Shown here piece by piece: positions 34,902 to 42,721 of a DNA stretch of 64,000 nt (within the stretch, counting starts at the first letter, position 1; every line of letters begins with the position of its first letter). A model generated the notes under the pieces. That model was not told where the DNA came from and searched no databases. It worked only from the letters and a program-made list of their open reading frames with translations. The translations under genes and the position numbers were made by a program. This DNA comes from Bellilinea sp034411135 (GTDB lineage Bacteria; Chloroflexota; Anaerolineae; Anaerolineales; Anaerolineaceae). The DNA lies in contig DAOUMN010000003.1 in NCBI GenBank assembly GCA_034411135.1, positions 1-64,000 of the forward strand, read 5' to 3'.

Positions 34902-34923
34902 AACGGATAATTGAGACTGTCAA
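34895..34923 (-). promoter_or_regulatory. Consensus promoter of the GntR-SPFH-ABC operon
   Basis: On the minus strand -35 TTGACA (34918-34923), 17-bp spacer, -10 TACAAT (34895-34900), about 45 bases before the gene start. Confidence 0.88.
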
Positions 34924-34963
34924 GGGAAATGGGAGGCTGGTTTGTATGGTTCGGCTTCGCTCG

Positions 34964-35026
34964 CCAACCACCTGTCGAAGGGTAATTTGCTGCCACCGGT
35001 ACACCTCGGCAAGCTCGGTGTACCGG
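34964..35026. repeat. Dispersed palindromic repeat, longest copy
   Basis: 34964-34982 is identical to 1578-1596. Next to it, 34996-35005 and 35017-35026 form a perfect 10-bp inverted repeat (arm CCGGTACACC) around TCGGCAAGCTC. The complement of the loop and inner arms is the core seen in the other copies. The gap 34846-35138 holds this, the GntR promoter and the aldo/keto reductase leader. Confidence 0.7.
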
Positions 35027-35138
35027 CAAGGGCATGTGGTGAGCCCGCCGAAACACAACAGGACGCGCCCTCGCCCAAAACACGGTTAAAATCCGGTACA
35101 ATCGGAGCACAAACCACACCCAGAAAGGACTCAACCGG

Positions 35139-36077
35139 ATGGAATACCGACCTTTGGGACGTGCCGGTGTGCGGGTTTCCGCCATTGGAATTGGCGCCAA
35201 CCGTTTCGGCGCGGAGATGCTGCCGCAAAACGAAGTCCACCGATTGCTGGACGCTGCACTCGATCTGGGCATCAACCACATCGACACCGCCGACGTTTAC
35301 ACCGGCGGACGTTCCGAATCCACCCTCGGCGAGGCGCTCAAGGGCAGGCGCAACCGTTTCTTCATCGCCAGCAAGGTGTTCTTTCCCACCGGCGATGGCA
35401 TCAACGAGCGCGGGCTATCGCGCCACCACATCCTCGAGGCGGTGGAAGCCAGCCTGGAACGACTGCAAAGCAGCCACATTGACCTGTATTACACCCACCG
35501 CTGGGATGAGAACACACCCATCGAAGAGACCCTGCGCGCCCTGGACGACCTGGTACGACAGGGCAAGGTGCGCTACCTGGGATGCTCCAATTATGCCGCC
35601 TGGCAGCTGGCACACGCCAACCTGCTGGCAGAGGTGCGCGGGTGGAGCGCCTTTGCTGTCATTCAGTCGGAATACAACCTGCTGGTGCGCGAGGTCGAGC
35701 GCGAAGTGCTGCCCTACTGCCGCCAGTTCGGGATCGGCTTGGTACCATACTTTCCACTGGCGGGCGGTTTCCTCACCGGCAAGTACCGCCGCGGTGAACC
35801 CGCTCCGCCGGGTTCGCGCGGGGAAAGTTCCGCCTATGTGCAGGCTTTTATGACGGATGACTTCTATCAGCGCATCGATCGGCTGAAGGAGTGGGCAGCC
35901 GCGCACGGTCACGCGCTCAACGAACTGGCGATTGCCTGGCTGCTGGCGCAACCCGGTGTGTGCTCGGTGATCGCTGGGGCCACCCGCCTGGAACACCTGA
36001 GCGCCAACGCGCGCGCCATGGAGTGGGGATTAAGCCCTGACGAGGTAGCTGAGGTCAACGCACTGCTGACGGAGTGA
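35139..36077 (+). CDS. Aldo/keto reductase
   Basis: A 312-residue NADPH-dependent oxidoreductase with a TIM barrel. The catalytic tetrad is visible: D49 (HIDTADVY), Y54, K79 (ASKVFFP) and H120 (YYTHRWD). The late segment AGATRLEHLSANARA binds the cofactor 2'-phosphate in relatives. The sequence fits the YghZ/potassium-channel-beta-like bacterial group acting on small aldehydes or ketones; the substrate is unknown. SD AAAGGA precedes the ATG. Confidence 0.92.
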   Translation: MEYRPLGRAGVRVSAIGIGANRFGAEMLPQNEVHRLLDAALDLGINHIDTADVYTGGRSESTLGEALKGRRNRFFIASKVFFPTGDGINERGLSRHHILEAVEASLERLQSSHIDLYYTHRWDENTPIEETLRALDDLVRQGKVRYLGCSNYAAWQLAHANLLAEVRGWSAFAVIQSEYNLLVREVEREVLPYCRQFGIGLVPYFPLAGGFLTGKYRRGEPAPPGSRGESSAYVQAFMTDDFYQRIDRLKEWAAAHGHALNELAIAWLLAQPGVCSVIAGATRLEHLSANARAMEWGLSPDEVAEVNALLTE

Positions 36078-36112
36078 GACTCAACCGCGGCGCTCCTGCC
36101 GGATGATGACGT

Positions 36113-36514
36113 TCAATACAACCACAGCGAAACTACAATCATTATCAGCCCAATCAGGCTGACCCCCAGGTCAATCCAGACAATCCGGCGCCCGCCTTCC
36201 CGGCGCAGCAATCCGGTTACCCATTGTTGGAACGCCGGGTAATCGAGCAGCAATTTCAAGCCTTTGATCGCCGTCAACGAGAAAAGTAGCGTGATCACAA
36301 TCGAGTAAGGAACCCCGGCGGTAAAGTGCATGTACCAGGTGAAGGCGACCAGCAGAAGCCCCAATCCGGCAACAACCACCAGCCAGGCAGGGCGTTTTTT
36401 AGCATAGGTTTGCGCCAGGAAACGGTTTTCATCCCACGGGATCAGGTGCATATACACCGGCTTCAACAGTGCCGCGATTCCCATTACCAGTCCCAAGCCA
36501 AGAAAGTAACTCAC
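36113..36514 (-). CDS. Membrane protein, second of a tandem paralogue pair
   Basis: A 133-residue protein with four hydrophobic segments. It is clearly related to the gene just upstream: both have VAFTWYxHFTAxVPYSI in the same place and the same length. I start at GTG 36514 (GGAGGT 7 bases before), which aligns the N-terminus SYFLGLGLVMG with the paralogue. I recognise no named family. It is cotranscribed with the paralogue and the TetR gene. Confidence 0.75.
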   Translation of the reverse strand: MSYFLGLGLVMGIAALLKPVYMHLIPWDENRFLAQTYAKKRPAWLVVVAGLGLLLVAFTWYMHFTAGVPYSIVITLLFSLTAIKGLKLLLDYPAFQQWVTGLLRREGGRRIVWIDLGVSLIGLIMIVVSLWLY

Positions 36515-36530
36515 AAACCACCTCCGCGTG

Positions 36531-36932
36531 TCAATACACAAAAATTCCCAACGCCAACAAGCCCAAACCCAAGAACACAGTGACCATGCTGATGCGATTC
36601 ATCGTCTGCCGCTCGCGGCGCAGCACTCGCTCGGCGAAGGCGCGGAACTGTTTGTAATTGAACAGTACCTGTGATAACTTAACCAGTGTCAGGCTGATCA
36701 CCAGCGTGACAATGATCGAATAGGGCACCTCGGCGGTAAAGTGCGTGTACCAGGTGAAGGCGACCAGCCCCACACCGAAGCAGCCCACCAGCCAAACCCA
36801 CACGGGCTGGCGGTCGGTGTATATCTTTCCCATCTCGATATCTGCCCATGCCTGGGGGAACAGGTGGATCATCGGGCGGGTCAATAGCATCACCAGCCCA
36901 TAACCAAGCGACAGAATTGTAAAATAACTCAT
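36531..36932 (-). CDS. Membrane protein, first of a tandem paralogue pair
   Basis: A 133-residue protein with four hydrophobic segments and the shared motif VAFTWYTHFTAEVPYSIIVT near 59-78. It lies 18 bases after the TetR gene and 16 before its paralogue. The repressor-plus-two-membrane-proteins layout suggests a small inducible envelope or efflux-like unit, but the proteins have no recognised transporter motif. Confidence 0.75.
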   Translation of the reverse strand: MSYFTILSLGYGLVMLLTRPMIHLFPQAWADIEMGKIYTDRQPVWVWLVGCFGVGLVAFTWYTHFTAEVPYSIIVTLVISLTLVKLSQVLFNYKQFRAFAERVLRRERQTMNRISMVTVFLGLGLLALGIFVY

Positions 36933-36950
36933 CGAATACTCCTTGACTAC

Positions 36951-37613
36951 TTATCGATCTCCACCGGCAGCGCCCATTCCTTCGCGCACCAGACGCATCA
37001 GATCCTCGATCATTCCTTTCAGATCGAGCGCGCGAATTCGGTCACGGTTGCGCAGGTCGAAGATCTGTGCGGCTGATTCCAATCCCGCGCGCTGCGCGGC
37101 AAACTTACCAAAATCGGCTGCCAGCGTGTTGAGCACAAACACGAGCATATCCACCGGCAGATCGGCGCGCAACCGTCCCTTGCGCTGGGCATCCTCCACC
37201 AGGCGCTGAATATATTCGTAACTCATTGCCTTCATGCGGATCACAATCTCATCCGCCAGCGGACCCTCCATCGCGCTGCTGAGCAAACGGCTGTACTGCG
37301 GGTAAGCCAGGTCGAATTGCGCCCCGCCGAGCATCAGCGCCGCAAAACCCGCAAAGAAATCCTCTTCGTCGGCAGATTCATGCTCGCTCAGGTAAGCCAG
37401 TTTACTCAAGGCAGCCTGTTCGATCAGGTACAGGTAGAGATCTTTTTTATCCTCGAAATACTGGTACAAACTACCCTTGGGAATGCCCGCCTGCGTTACA
37501 ATGCGGTTGAGCGAGGCAGCCGGGTAGGGCTGGCTGGAAAATTCCTCCAACGCTGCCGCCAGGATTTTGTCCCGCTTTTGTGCCTCCAAATTGAGAAAGG
37601 TTTGCTTGACCAT
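36951..37613 (-). CDS. TetR/AcrR family repressor
   Basis: A 220-residue regulator. The N-terminal helix-turn-helix (residues 8-55) reads KRDKILAAALEEFSSQPY, then NRIVTQAGIPKGSLYQYFEDKKDL, a classic TetR signature. The C-terminal ligand domain is all-helical. Start ATG 37613; the extension to 37658 would run over the operator. It heads the operon of two paralogous membrane proteins and likely represses itself through the two operators upstream, and perhaps the divergent binding-protein gene. Confidence 0.92.
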   Translation of the reverse strand: MVKQTFLNLEAQKRDKILAAALEEFSSQPYPAASLNRIVTQAGIPKGSLYQYFEDKKDLYLYLIEQAALSKLAYLSEHESADEEDFFAGFAALMLGGAQFDLAYPQYSRLLSSAMEGPLADEIVIRMKAMSYEYIQRLVEDAQRKGRLRADLPVDMLVFVLNTLAADFGKFAAQRAGLESAAQIFDLRNRDRIRALDLKGMIEDLMRLVREGMGAAGGDR

Positions 37614-37642
37614 GGATATCCTTTCCGGGCAGCAAGCCCAAT

Positions 37643-37658
37643 ATGACCAGGTGGTCAT
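37643..37658. promoter_or_regulatory. TetR operator 1
   Basis: ATGACCAGGTGGTCAT, palindromic in its outer six bases on each side, extended by AT on both ends. It is identical to operator 2 and lies over the predicted transcription start of the TetR gene. Confidence 0.85.
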
Positions 37659-37687
37659 ATCCTAACATGACCAGGTGGTCATGTCAA
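37659..37687 (-). promoter_or_regulatory. Promoter of the TetR operon
   Basis: On the minus strand -35 TTGACA (37682-37687), 17-bp spacer, -10 TAGGAT (37659-37664). Operator 2 fills the spacer almost exactly, so repressor and RNA polymerase cannot bind together. Confidence 0.75.
37667..37682. promoter_or_regulatory. TetR operator 2
   Basis: Second identical copy of ATGACCAGGTGGTCAT, 24 bases from the first, placed between the -35 and -10 boxes of the TetR promoter. Confidence 0.85.
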
Positions 37688-37707
37688 GGTTTTTGTGCGT
37701 TATTCGT

Positions 37708-37713
37708 TATAAT
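37708..37713 (+). promoter_or_regulatory. -10 box of the orphan binding-protein gene
   Basis: TATAAT, 29 bases before ATG 37743. The -35 region is poor and lies just beside TetR operator 2, so repressor binding may also affect this divergent promoter. Confidence 0.5.
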
Positions 37714-37742
37714 CAGGGATGTTTGTTTAACGGAGAACCCGG

Positions 37743-39692
37743 ATGCCCACCAAAACCCTGACCGTTTTTATGATCACCCTGATTCTTGCCGCCCTGCTGG
37801 CAGCCTGCAGCGGCGGTCCGCTCCAACCCACCCCCAGCCCTTCTCCTGCGCCAACGCAGACCAGCGCGCCGCCGACCGAGACGCCCATTCCGCCGCGCGA
37901 ATTGACGATCTGCCTGGGGCAGGAGCCGCTTTCGCTCTACCTGTACGCGGGGGGCGGCTCGCGCGCCATGTGGAATGTGCTCGAAGCTATTTATGACGGA
38001 CCGGTGGACTACCGCGCTTACCAGCCCCAGCCGGTCATTCTCGACGGGCTGCCCAGCCTGGAAAACGGCGGCGCGCGAATCGAAAGTGTGCCGGTCGAAC
38101 GCGGCGCGGATGTGCTCGATGCACGCGGCAACCCGGCTGTGCTCGACACCGGCGTGAGCGTGCTGCCGGCAGGCTGCCGCGCCGCAGATTGCGCTGTGCG
38201 CTGGGACGGCGTCTCGCCGCTCAACATGGAACGCCTGACGCTCACCTTCCGCCTGCTGCCTGGCTTGCGCTGGCAGGACGGCGCCCCGCTGACCGCCGCT
38301 GATTCGGTATACGCCTTCCGCGTGGCTGCCGACCCGCAGACGCCGGTTACCCGCCGCCTGGTCGAACGCACGCTCGACTACCGCGCGCTGGACGAAACCG
38401 CCGTGCAGTGGCAGGGATTGCCCGGCTACCTGCCGGAGGACTTTGCCGCCCTGTTCTGGCTGCCGCTGCCCGAACACGCCTGGGGACAGTATTCCGCCGC
38501 CGAGCTGCTCGAAAATGAGCAGGTCAACCGCCGCCCGCTCGGCTGGGGAGCTTACCAGATCGAAAACTGGACACCCGGCGAGAGCATTCGCCTGGTGCGC
38601 AACCCCAATTATTTCCGCGCCAACGAGGGCTTGCCGCGCTTCGATGTGCTTACCTTCCGCTTTTATGGCAATCCGGCGGATAACAACATCGCCGCGCTGA
38701 CCAATGGCGCGTGCGATTTCATCGACAATACCGTGGATTGGGAAGGTCAATTGATGGTGCTGACCGAGCTGGAGGAAAAAGGCGCCGCTCGTATCCACTC
38801 GGCGCCCAGCGCGGTTTGGGAGCAACTGGCATTTGGCATCCGCCCGGCTGCCTACGACACCGGCTACACCCCATGGGGCGGCTACCGTCAGGACATTCTG
38901 GGAGATGTGCGCACCCGCCGCGCCCTGGCAGCCTGCATTAACCGCGACGCACTGGTCGAGCGTCTACTGTATGGACGCTCGGCGGTGCCGCTGGGCTTCT
39001 TCCCTCCGGCTCATCCGCTGCACGCCGCCGACCTACCCGCCCTGCCGTTCGATCCGCAGGAGGGTATGCGCCTGCTGGATGAGGTCGGCTGGCGCGACCT
39101 GGACGGCGATCCAGCCACACCGCGTCAGTCCGCCGGGGTTGTCAACGTGCTCAACGGCACATCCCTCACCCTGGACTACCTGACCACCCCCGACCGCCTG
39201 CACCAGATGACCGCCGAGCGGATTGTGGAAGACCTGGCGGGCTGCGGCGTGCAGGTCAACCTGCGCCTGGTGGAAGCAGGTGAGTTATACGCACCGGGAG
39301 CACAGGGCGCGCTGTTTGGGCGTAATTTTGATCTGGCTCAGTTTGCCTGGCAGTCCGGGCGCGGCACGCCGTGTTTCCTGTTCAGCGGTGAGCAAATCCC
39401 GCGCGCGGGCAACGGCTGGCTGGGTGTCAACGTGACCGGCTGGAGCGATGCGGGGTACGACGCCTTATGCGCCGCAGCCCAGCGGTCAGCGCCTTTTGAA
39501 GGTGAAGCCTACCAGCAGGCGCAGCGCGCCGTCCAGCAGGCATTTGTCGAGAACCTGCCCGCGCTGCCGCTCTACTTCCGTGTGGACCTGACCGTTTCGC
39601 GTCCGGATCTATGCCATTACGAACTGGACAGCGGTGCGCGCAGTCCGCTGTGGTCGCTGGAGGGCTGGGACACCGGCGAAGGCTGCCCGTAA
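37743..39692 (+). CDS. Peptide/nickel-binding lipoprotein, SBP family 5, orphan
   Basis: A 649-residue lipoprotein: LLAAC lipobox (Cys22), Pro/Thr linker to about 50, then a family-5 binding fold in the normal order, with LRWQDGAPLTAADSVYAF first, WGAYQIENWTPGESIRL next and RRALAACINRDALVERLL later. There are no permease or ATPase genes nearby, so it may feed a transporter encoded elsewhere. Its normal order contrasts with the permuted protein at 6515-9076. SD ACGGAGAA. Confidence 0.88.
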   Translation: MPTKTLTVFMITLILAALLAACSGGPLQPTPSPSPAPTQTSAPPTETPIPPRELTICLGQEPLSLYLYAGGGSRAMWNVLEAIYDGPVDYRAYQPQPVILDGLPSLENGGARIESVPVERGADVLDARGNPAVLDTGVSVLPAGCRAADCAVRWDGVSPLNMERLTLTFRLLPGLRWQDGAPLTAADSVYAFRVAADPQTPVTRRLVERTLDYRALDETAVQWQGLPGYLPEDFAALFWLPLPEHAWGQYSAAELLENEQVNRRPLGWGAYQIENWTPGESIRLVRNPNYFRANEGLPRFDVLTFRFYGNPADNNIAALTNGACDFIDNTVDWEGQLMVLTELEEKGAARIHSAPSAVWEQLAFGIRPAAYDTGYTPWGGYRQDILGDVRTRRALAACINRDALVERLLYGRSAVPLGFFPPAHPLHAADLPALPFDPQEGMRLLDEVGWRDLDGDPATPRQSAGVVNVLNGTSLTLDYLTTPDRLHQMTAERIVEDLAGCGVQVNLRLVEAGELYAPGAQGALFGRNFDLAQFAWQSGRGTPCFLFSGEQIPRAGNGWLGVNVTGWSDAGYDALCAAAQRSAPFEGEAYQQAQRAVQQAFVENLPALPLYFRVDLTVSRPDLCHYELDSGARSPLWSLEGWDTGEGCP

Positions 39693-39732
39693 TCCCACTC
39701 GCGCCCCGGGGTTCGGTTTCGCGGCAGGTGAA

Positions 39733-39754
39733 TCTCGGCGAGCTCGGTGTACGG
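39733..39754. repeat. Dispersed palindromic repeat copy
   Basis: TCTCGGCGAGCTCGGTGTACGG, reverse-oriented copy of the repeat core, in the gap 39693-39805 downstream of two convergent genes. GGTTCGG and CTGCCGAAGGG flank it, as near the 34964 copy. Confidence 0.55.
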
Positions 39755-39805
39755 GTGGTTTACTGCCTGCCGAAGGGTGTGTCCACCCTCCGCACTTGAG
39801 CAGGC

Positions 39806-40654
39806 TCACCAGGGGCGCAGGCGACGGTTATCGGGCGGTGTGACGGCTGGGGCAGGCGCTTTTTTCTCGCGCAGCGAGGGGCGCACCATTTCGCGCGGAA
39901 TGCCGTCGTCCAGGTTGGACAGCGCATACCCCTGTTCACTCAGCCAGGCAATGACCGCGGCTGCCTGCTCAACATCGTAGCGGCGGGTCATGTGACTGAG
40001 AATCAGCGGGCATTCCTTTGTTTTCTCCACCCGCCGCACGCCTTTTTGGACGTATTCGAGGGTGCGTTCATCCAATCCGCCGCTTTCAACGTTCCACAGG
40101 ACGACCTGCAAGCCGTACTCTGCCAGCAGGTCAATCAACCGCTGGTTGACATCGCCGTACGGCGGGCGGAAGTAGCGCACCACGCAACCCGGGGCTACCT
40201 CTTTTGCCGCGGCAAGCCATTTCTCGATCTCTGCCCGCAATGTTTTCGTTTTGACCGCCGTGCAGGGTTCGTGCTTCCAGGCATGGCAGCCCCAGTTGTG
40301 TCCTTCGCCGAGGATTCGTTCGATCACTTTGGCATACGGCTTGAAGTTCAGGTTGCCCTGGTTGTCTTCGCCGGTAAAGAAAAAGCTCGCCCGGGCGTTG
40401 GCAGCCTGCAGGGAGTCTAGCAGGAGGTTGATGCGTTCGATGCGGTGGGGGGAAATCTGGTCGTCATAGGTCAGGCAGGCGGTTTTAATGTCGCTGCGCG
40501 CGCAATCCACCGCGCCGGTTTTTTTGAGAAAGGCGGTATCATCCGCGCTGCTTTCGAACAGCCCGCGCAACGGCACGGGCAGCGCGCCGTATACCGCTGC
40601 CGCCATGCATAATTTCAAAAAATCCCGCCGTGAGAAAGTCTGGCGATGATCCAT
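39806..40654 (-). CDS. Polysaccharide deacetylase family protein (NodB domain), probable Tat substrate
   Basis: A 282-residue exported protein. Residues 8-14 (SRRDFLK) followed by a hydrophobic stretch look like a twin-arginine signal. The NodB domain shows LTYDD (D64, D65), zinc ligands H124 and H128 in NWGCHAWKH, and RPPYGDV (163-169). It removes acetyl groups from a surface polysaccharide or peptidoglycan. Start ATG 40654 is chosen to put the twin Arg near the N-terminus. The C-terminal 25 residues are Pro/Lys-rich. Confidence 0.87.
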   Translation of the reverse strand: MDHRQTFSRRDFLKLCMAAAVYGALPVPLRGLFESSADDTAFLKKTGAVDCARSDIKTACLTYDDQISPHRIERINLLLDSLQAANARASFFFTGEDNQGNLNFKPYAKVIERILGEGHNWGCHAWKHEPCTAVKTKTLRAEIEKWLAAAKEVAPGCVVRYFRPPYGDVNQRLIDLLAEYGLQVVLWNVESGGLDERTLEYVQKGVRRVEKTKECPLILSHMTRRYDVEQAAAVIAWLSEQGYALSNLDDGIPREMVRPSLREKKAPAPAVTPPDNRRLRPW

Positions 40655-40763
40655 CGCCCCCTCAAAGAGCTTAGGTTTCCCTCCGACCATGTTGCCCGAT
40701 CAGGTTGAGCCACCTGGCAAAGAGTGTACTTTTATTATAACCCTGCGCGCAACAGGGCGTGAT

Positions 40764-41441
40764 TTACAGTTGGATTGCAAATCCACTGCCGGGCAGGGGC
40801 AAAGCGCGCAGCGGGGCAAAACTCATTCGGTGCAGCGGGCAGGCGCCCAGCCGCGCCAGCGCAGCGCGGTGCGCGGCAGTGCCATAACCCTTGTGCGCGC
40901 CAAAGCCGTAACCCGGATAGCGCGTCTCCTGTTCCTGCATGTAGGCATCGCGGGCGGTCTTTGCCAGCACCGAAGCCGCAGCAATGCTCAGACAGCGTGC
41001 ATCCCCCTTGATCAGCGCCGTCTGCGGGATGGGGGCGCCGGGCAGGCGCAGCGCATCGATCAGCAGATGCTGCGGGCTGACGCCGCAGGCGTTCAACGCG
41101 CGGGTCATTGCTAATCGGGTAGCCGGTAGAATGCCGAGCCGGTCGATCTCGGCTGGCGAGGCTTGCCCTACGCCCCAATGCCAGGCGAGCGCGCGAATGC
41201 GCTCCGCCCAGCGGGCGCGCTGTGCGGCAGTCATCTGTTTGGAATCGCGCACGCCGCTCAGGTTTTCGCGCAGGTCGCACAGCGGTGGCAGGATGGCTGC
41301 CGCGGCAAAAACTGCTCCAGCCCAGGCGCCGCGCCCGGCTTCATCCAGCCCGGCAATAACCAGGCATCCGTCCAACCACAGGCGGGTTTCTTCGTCCAGC
41401 GTTGGCGGGCAGCGCCGCTCAGAGTGGGACGGCGGGGGCAT
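40764..41441 (-). CDS. rnhB: Ribonuclease HII
   Basis: A 225-residue enzyme that cuts RNA in RNA-DNA hybrids, including single ribonucleotides. Catalytic residues are visible: D33 and E34 in GLDEAGRG, D129 in LLIDAL, and D165 in the KTARD segment after GDARCLSIAAASVLAK. The conserved GYGFGAHKGYGT block follows. It overlaps the end of the GT2 gene by 23 bases. Confidence 0.95.
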   Translation of the reverse strand: MPPPSHSERRCPPTLDEETRLWLDGCLVIAGLDEAGRGAWAGAVFAAAAILPPLCDLRENLSGVRDSKQMTAAQRARWAERIRALAWHWGVGQASPAEIDRLGILPATRLAMTRALNACGVSPQHLLIDALRLPGAPIPQTALIKGDARCLSIAAASVLAKTARDAYMQEQETRYPGYGFGAHKGYGTAAHRAALARLGACPLHRMSFAPLRALPLPGSGFAIQL

Positions 41442-42159
41442 CGTAAACTCCGCGCCGGGCGTTGCGCCGGATGATCAGCAAGTCGCGGATGACCTGGCGC
41501 AAGTCCTTCAACAGGTGCACCTTGCTCTCGGCGTTAAAGTACCACGGCACGGGAATCTCGACCACGCGGTAGCCCATCCGGCGGGCAATGTAGAGCACCT
41601 CGACGTCGAACGTCCAACCGTGAATGGTTTGCAGCGGAAAGATGCGCTCTGCCACGCTGCCCTTGAAGCACTTGAAGCCGCACTGAGTATCGCGCAAACC
41701 GGGCAACGCCATCTGGCGCACCACCCAGTTGAAGGCTCTGCCGCTCAGGTGACGGTAGGCGGGCTCGTTGTAACGCACCGCGCCGGGCGCCTCGCGCGAG
41801 GCAATGATGATCTCTCCCTCCGGTTTGAGCGGCGGGATGAAGCGGTTGACCTCCTCGATCGGCATCGAAAGGTCTGCATCGCAGATGAAGCGGTATTCAC
41901 CGCGCACAGCCAGCATACCGGCTTTGACCGCCAGCCCCTTGCCGCGCCCGTCCAGGTGCATGGCATGGAAGTGGGGGTGGTCGGCGGCAAACTGGCGCGC
42001 AATTTCCAGCGTGCGGTCATGGCTGCCGTTTTCGACCACCAGCACCTCGAAGGAATAGGGCTGCTCTGCCAGGAAGCGTTGGATCTTGCCCAGCGTATCC
42101 GGCAGCCGCCTTTCTTCATTATAGGCGGGGATGATGATCGAAAGCAAGGAATTGAGCAA
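41419..42159 (-). CDS. GT2 glycosyltransferase, dolichyl/polyprenyl-phosphate hexosyltransferase type
   Basis: A 246-residue enzyme with the GT-A fold: LSIIIPAYNEERRLPDTL at the start, VVENGSHDRTLEIA, the DxD-like motif ICDADLSMP (about 94-102), and DTQCGFKCFKG, then GWTFDVEVLYIARRMGY. This is the dolichyl-phosphate glucose/mannose synthase pattern without membrane helices. It may make the polyprenyl-phosphate sugar used by the GT-C enzymes at 14.6-28.1 kb (inference). The start follows 31 bases after the upstream hypothetical gene. Confidence 0.9.
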   Translation of the reverse strand: MLNSLLSIIIPAYNEERRLPDTLGKIQRFLAEQPYSFEVLVVENGSHDRTLEIARQFAADHPHFHAMHLDGRGKGLAVKAGMLAVRGEYRFICDADLSMPIEEVNRFIPPLKPEGEIIIASREAPGAVRYNEPAYRHLSGRAFNWVVRQMALPGLRDTQCGFKCFKGSVAERIFPLQTIHGWTFDVEVLYIARRMGYRVVEIPVPWYFNAESKVHLLKDLRQVIRDLLIIRRNARRGVYDAPAVPL

Positions 42160-42190
42160 AGTGAATGCTTGCGAAACGAACGGGTGAAAA

Positions 42191-42538
42191 TTAAATACGC
42201 GGCATTTGGGGCAGGTTGTCCTGCGAGCCGTTCTCGCCCTGGCTGGTCAATATCTCTTGCCCCGGGCTGCCCGCCAGGTGGACGGGGGCAATCACCTCGA
42301 AGGTGCTGGCAAGGTAGGGCTTGCGCGCACCAATAATCACCTTCTCCCCCTTGCGGATGCGGCGGATCAGATCGTCGCGCCCGATCAGCAGCCTGTCCGA
42401 CCAGGTGGGACCGCGCCGTTCGTAAATGCGCGCCGTTTGCAGGTTGCCGTCCGGCGAAAAGTGTGCCGCCTCGATGACCACGTCGTAGCGGGAGGGCGAA
42501 GCAGCGGAGGGTTTTTCTCGCTTGAACAGTTTGATCAT
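42191..42538 (-). CDS. Hypothetical soluble protein
   Basis: A 115-residue hydrophilic protein with a basic N-terminus (MIKLFKREKP), a central segment YDVVIEAAHFSPDGNLQTARIYERRG and a polar tail. I recognise no family. No signal peptide or membrane segment is seen. It lies just after the tRNA-Pro gene and before the GT2 gene on the same strand, so it may be cotranscribed with GT2 and rnhB. Confidence 0.6.
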   Translation of the reverse strand: MIKLFKREKPSAASPSRYDVVIEAAHFSPDGNLQTARIYERRGPTWSDRLLIGRDDLIRRIRKGEKVIIGARKPYLASTFEVIAPVHLAGSPGQEILTSQGENGSQDNLPQMPRI

Positions 42539-42588
42539 GGCAGGGTGTCCGGAGCAGGAGGATTGGCGGGCTGATTTTTATGGTACGA

Positions 42589-42610
42589 ACCGCCGGAAAA
42601 ACTCGGCGGT
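42589..42610 (-). terminator. Hairpin downstream of tRNA-Pro
   Basis: A 7-bp inverted repeat ACCGCCG/CGGCGGT (42589-42595 with 42604-42610) lies 12 bases past the tRNA 3' end. The loop, not the tail, holds the T run on the minus strand, so it may be a processing or weak termination signal. Confidence 0.35.
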
Positions 42611-42621
42611 CGTGTACAGTG

Positions 42622-42697
42622 TGGTCGGGGTGGGCGGACTTGAACCGCCGACCCCCGCCTCCCAAACGCGGTGCGCTGCCAACTGCGCTACACCCCG
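42622..42697 (-). tRNA. tRNA-Pro (anticodon TGG)
   Basis: A 76-base tRNA with encoded CCA (42622-42624). Acceptor arm CGGGGTG pairs with CACCCCG, D-stem GCGC/GCGC, T-arm GGCGG-TTCAAGT-CCGCC. The anticodon loop is TTTGGGA, giving TGG, which reads proline CCN codons. The anticodon stem CCGCG faces GGCGG, leaving a G31:G39 mismatch next to the loop. The fold is otherwise canonical. Confidence 0.92.
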
Positions 42698-42708
42698 GCG
42701 TGACCGAG

Positions 42709-42714
42709 TATAAT
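42709..42714 (+). promoter_or_regulatory. -10 box of a leaderless esterase gene
   Basis: Perfect TATAAT, 7 bases before ATG 42722. It also lies 12 bases upstream of the divergent tRNA-Pro gene. Confidence 0.55.
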
Positions 42715-42721
42715 CCGAACC

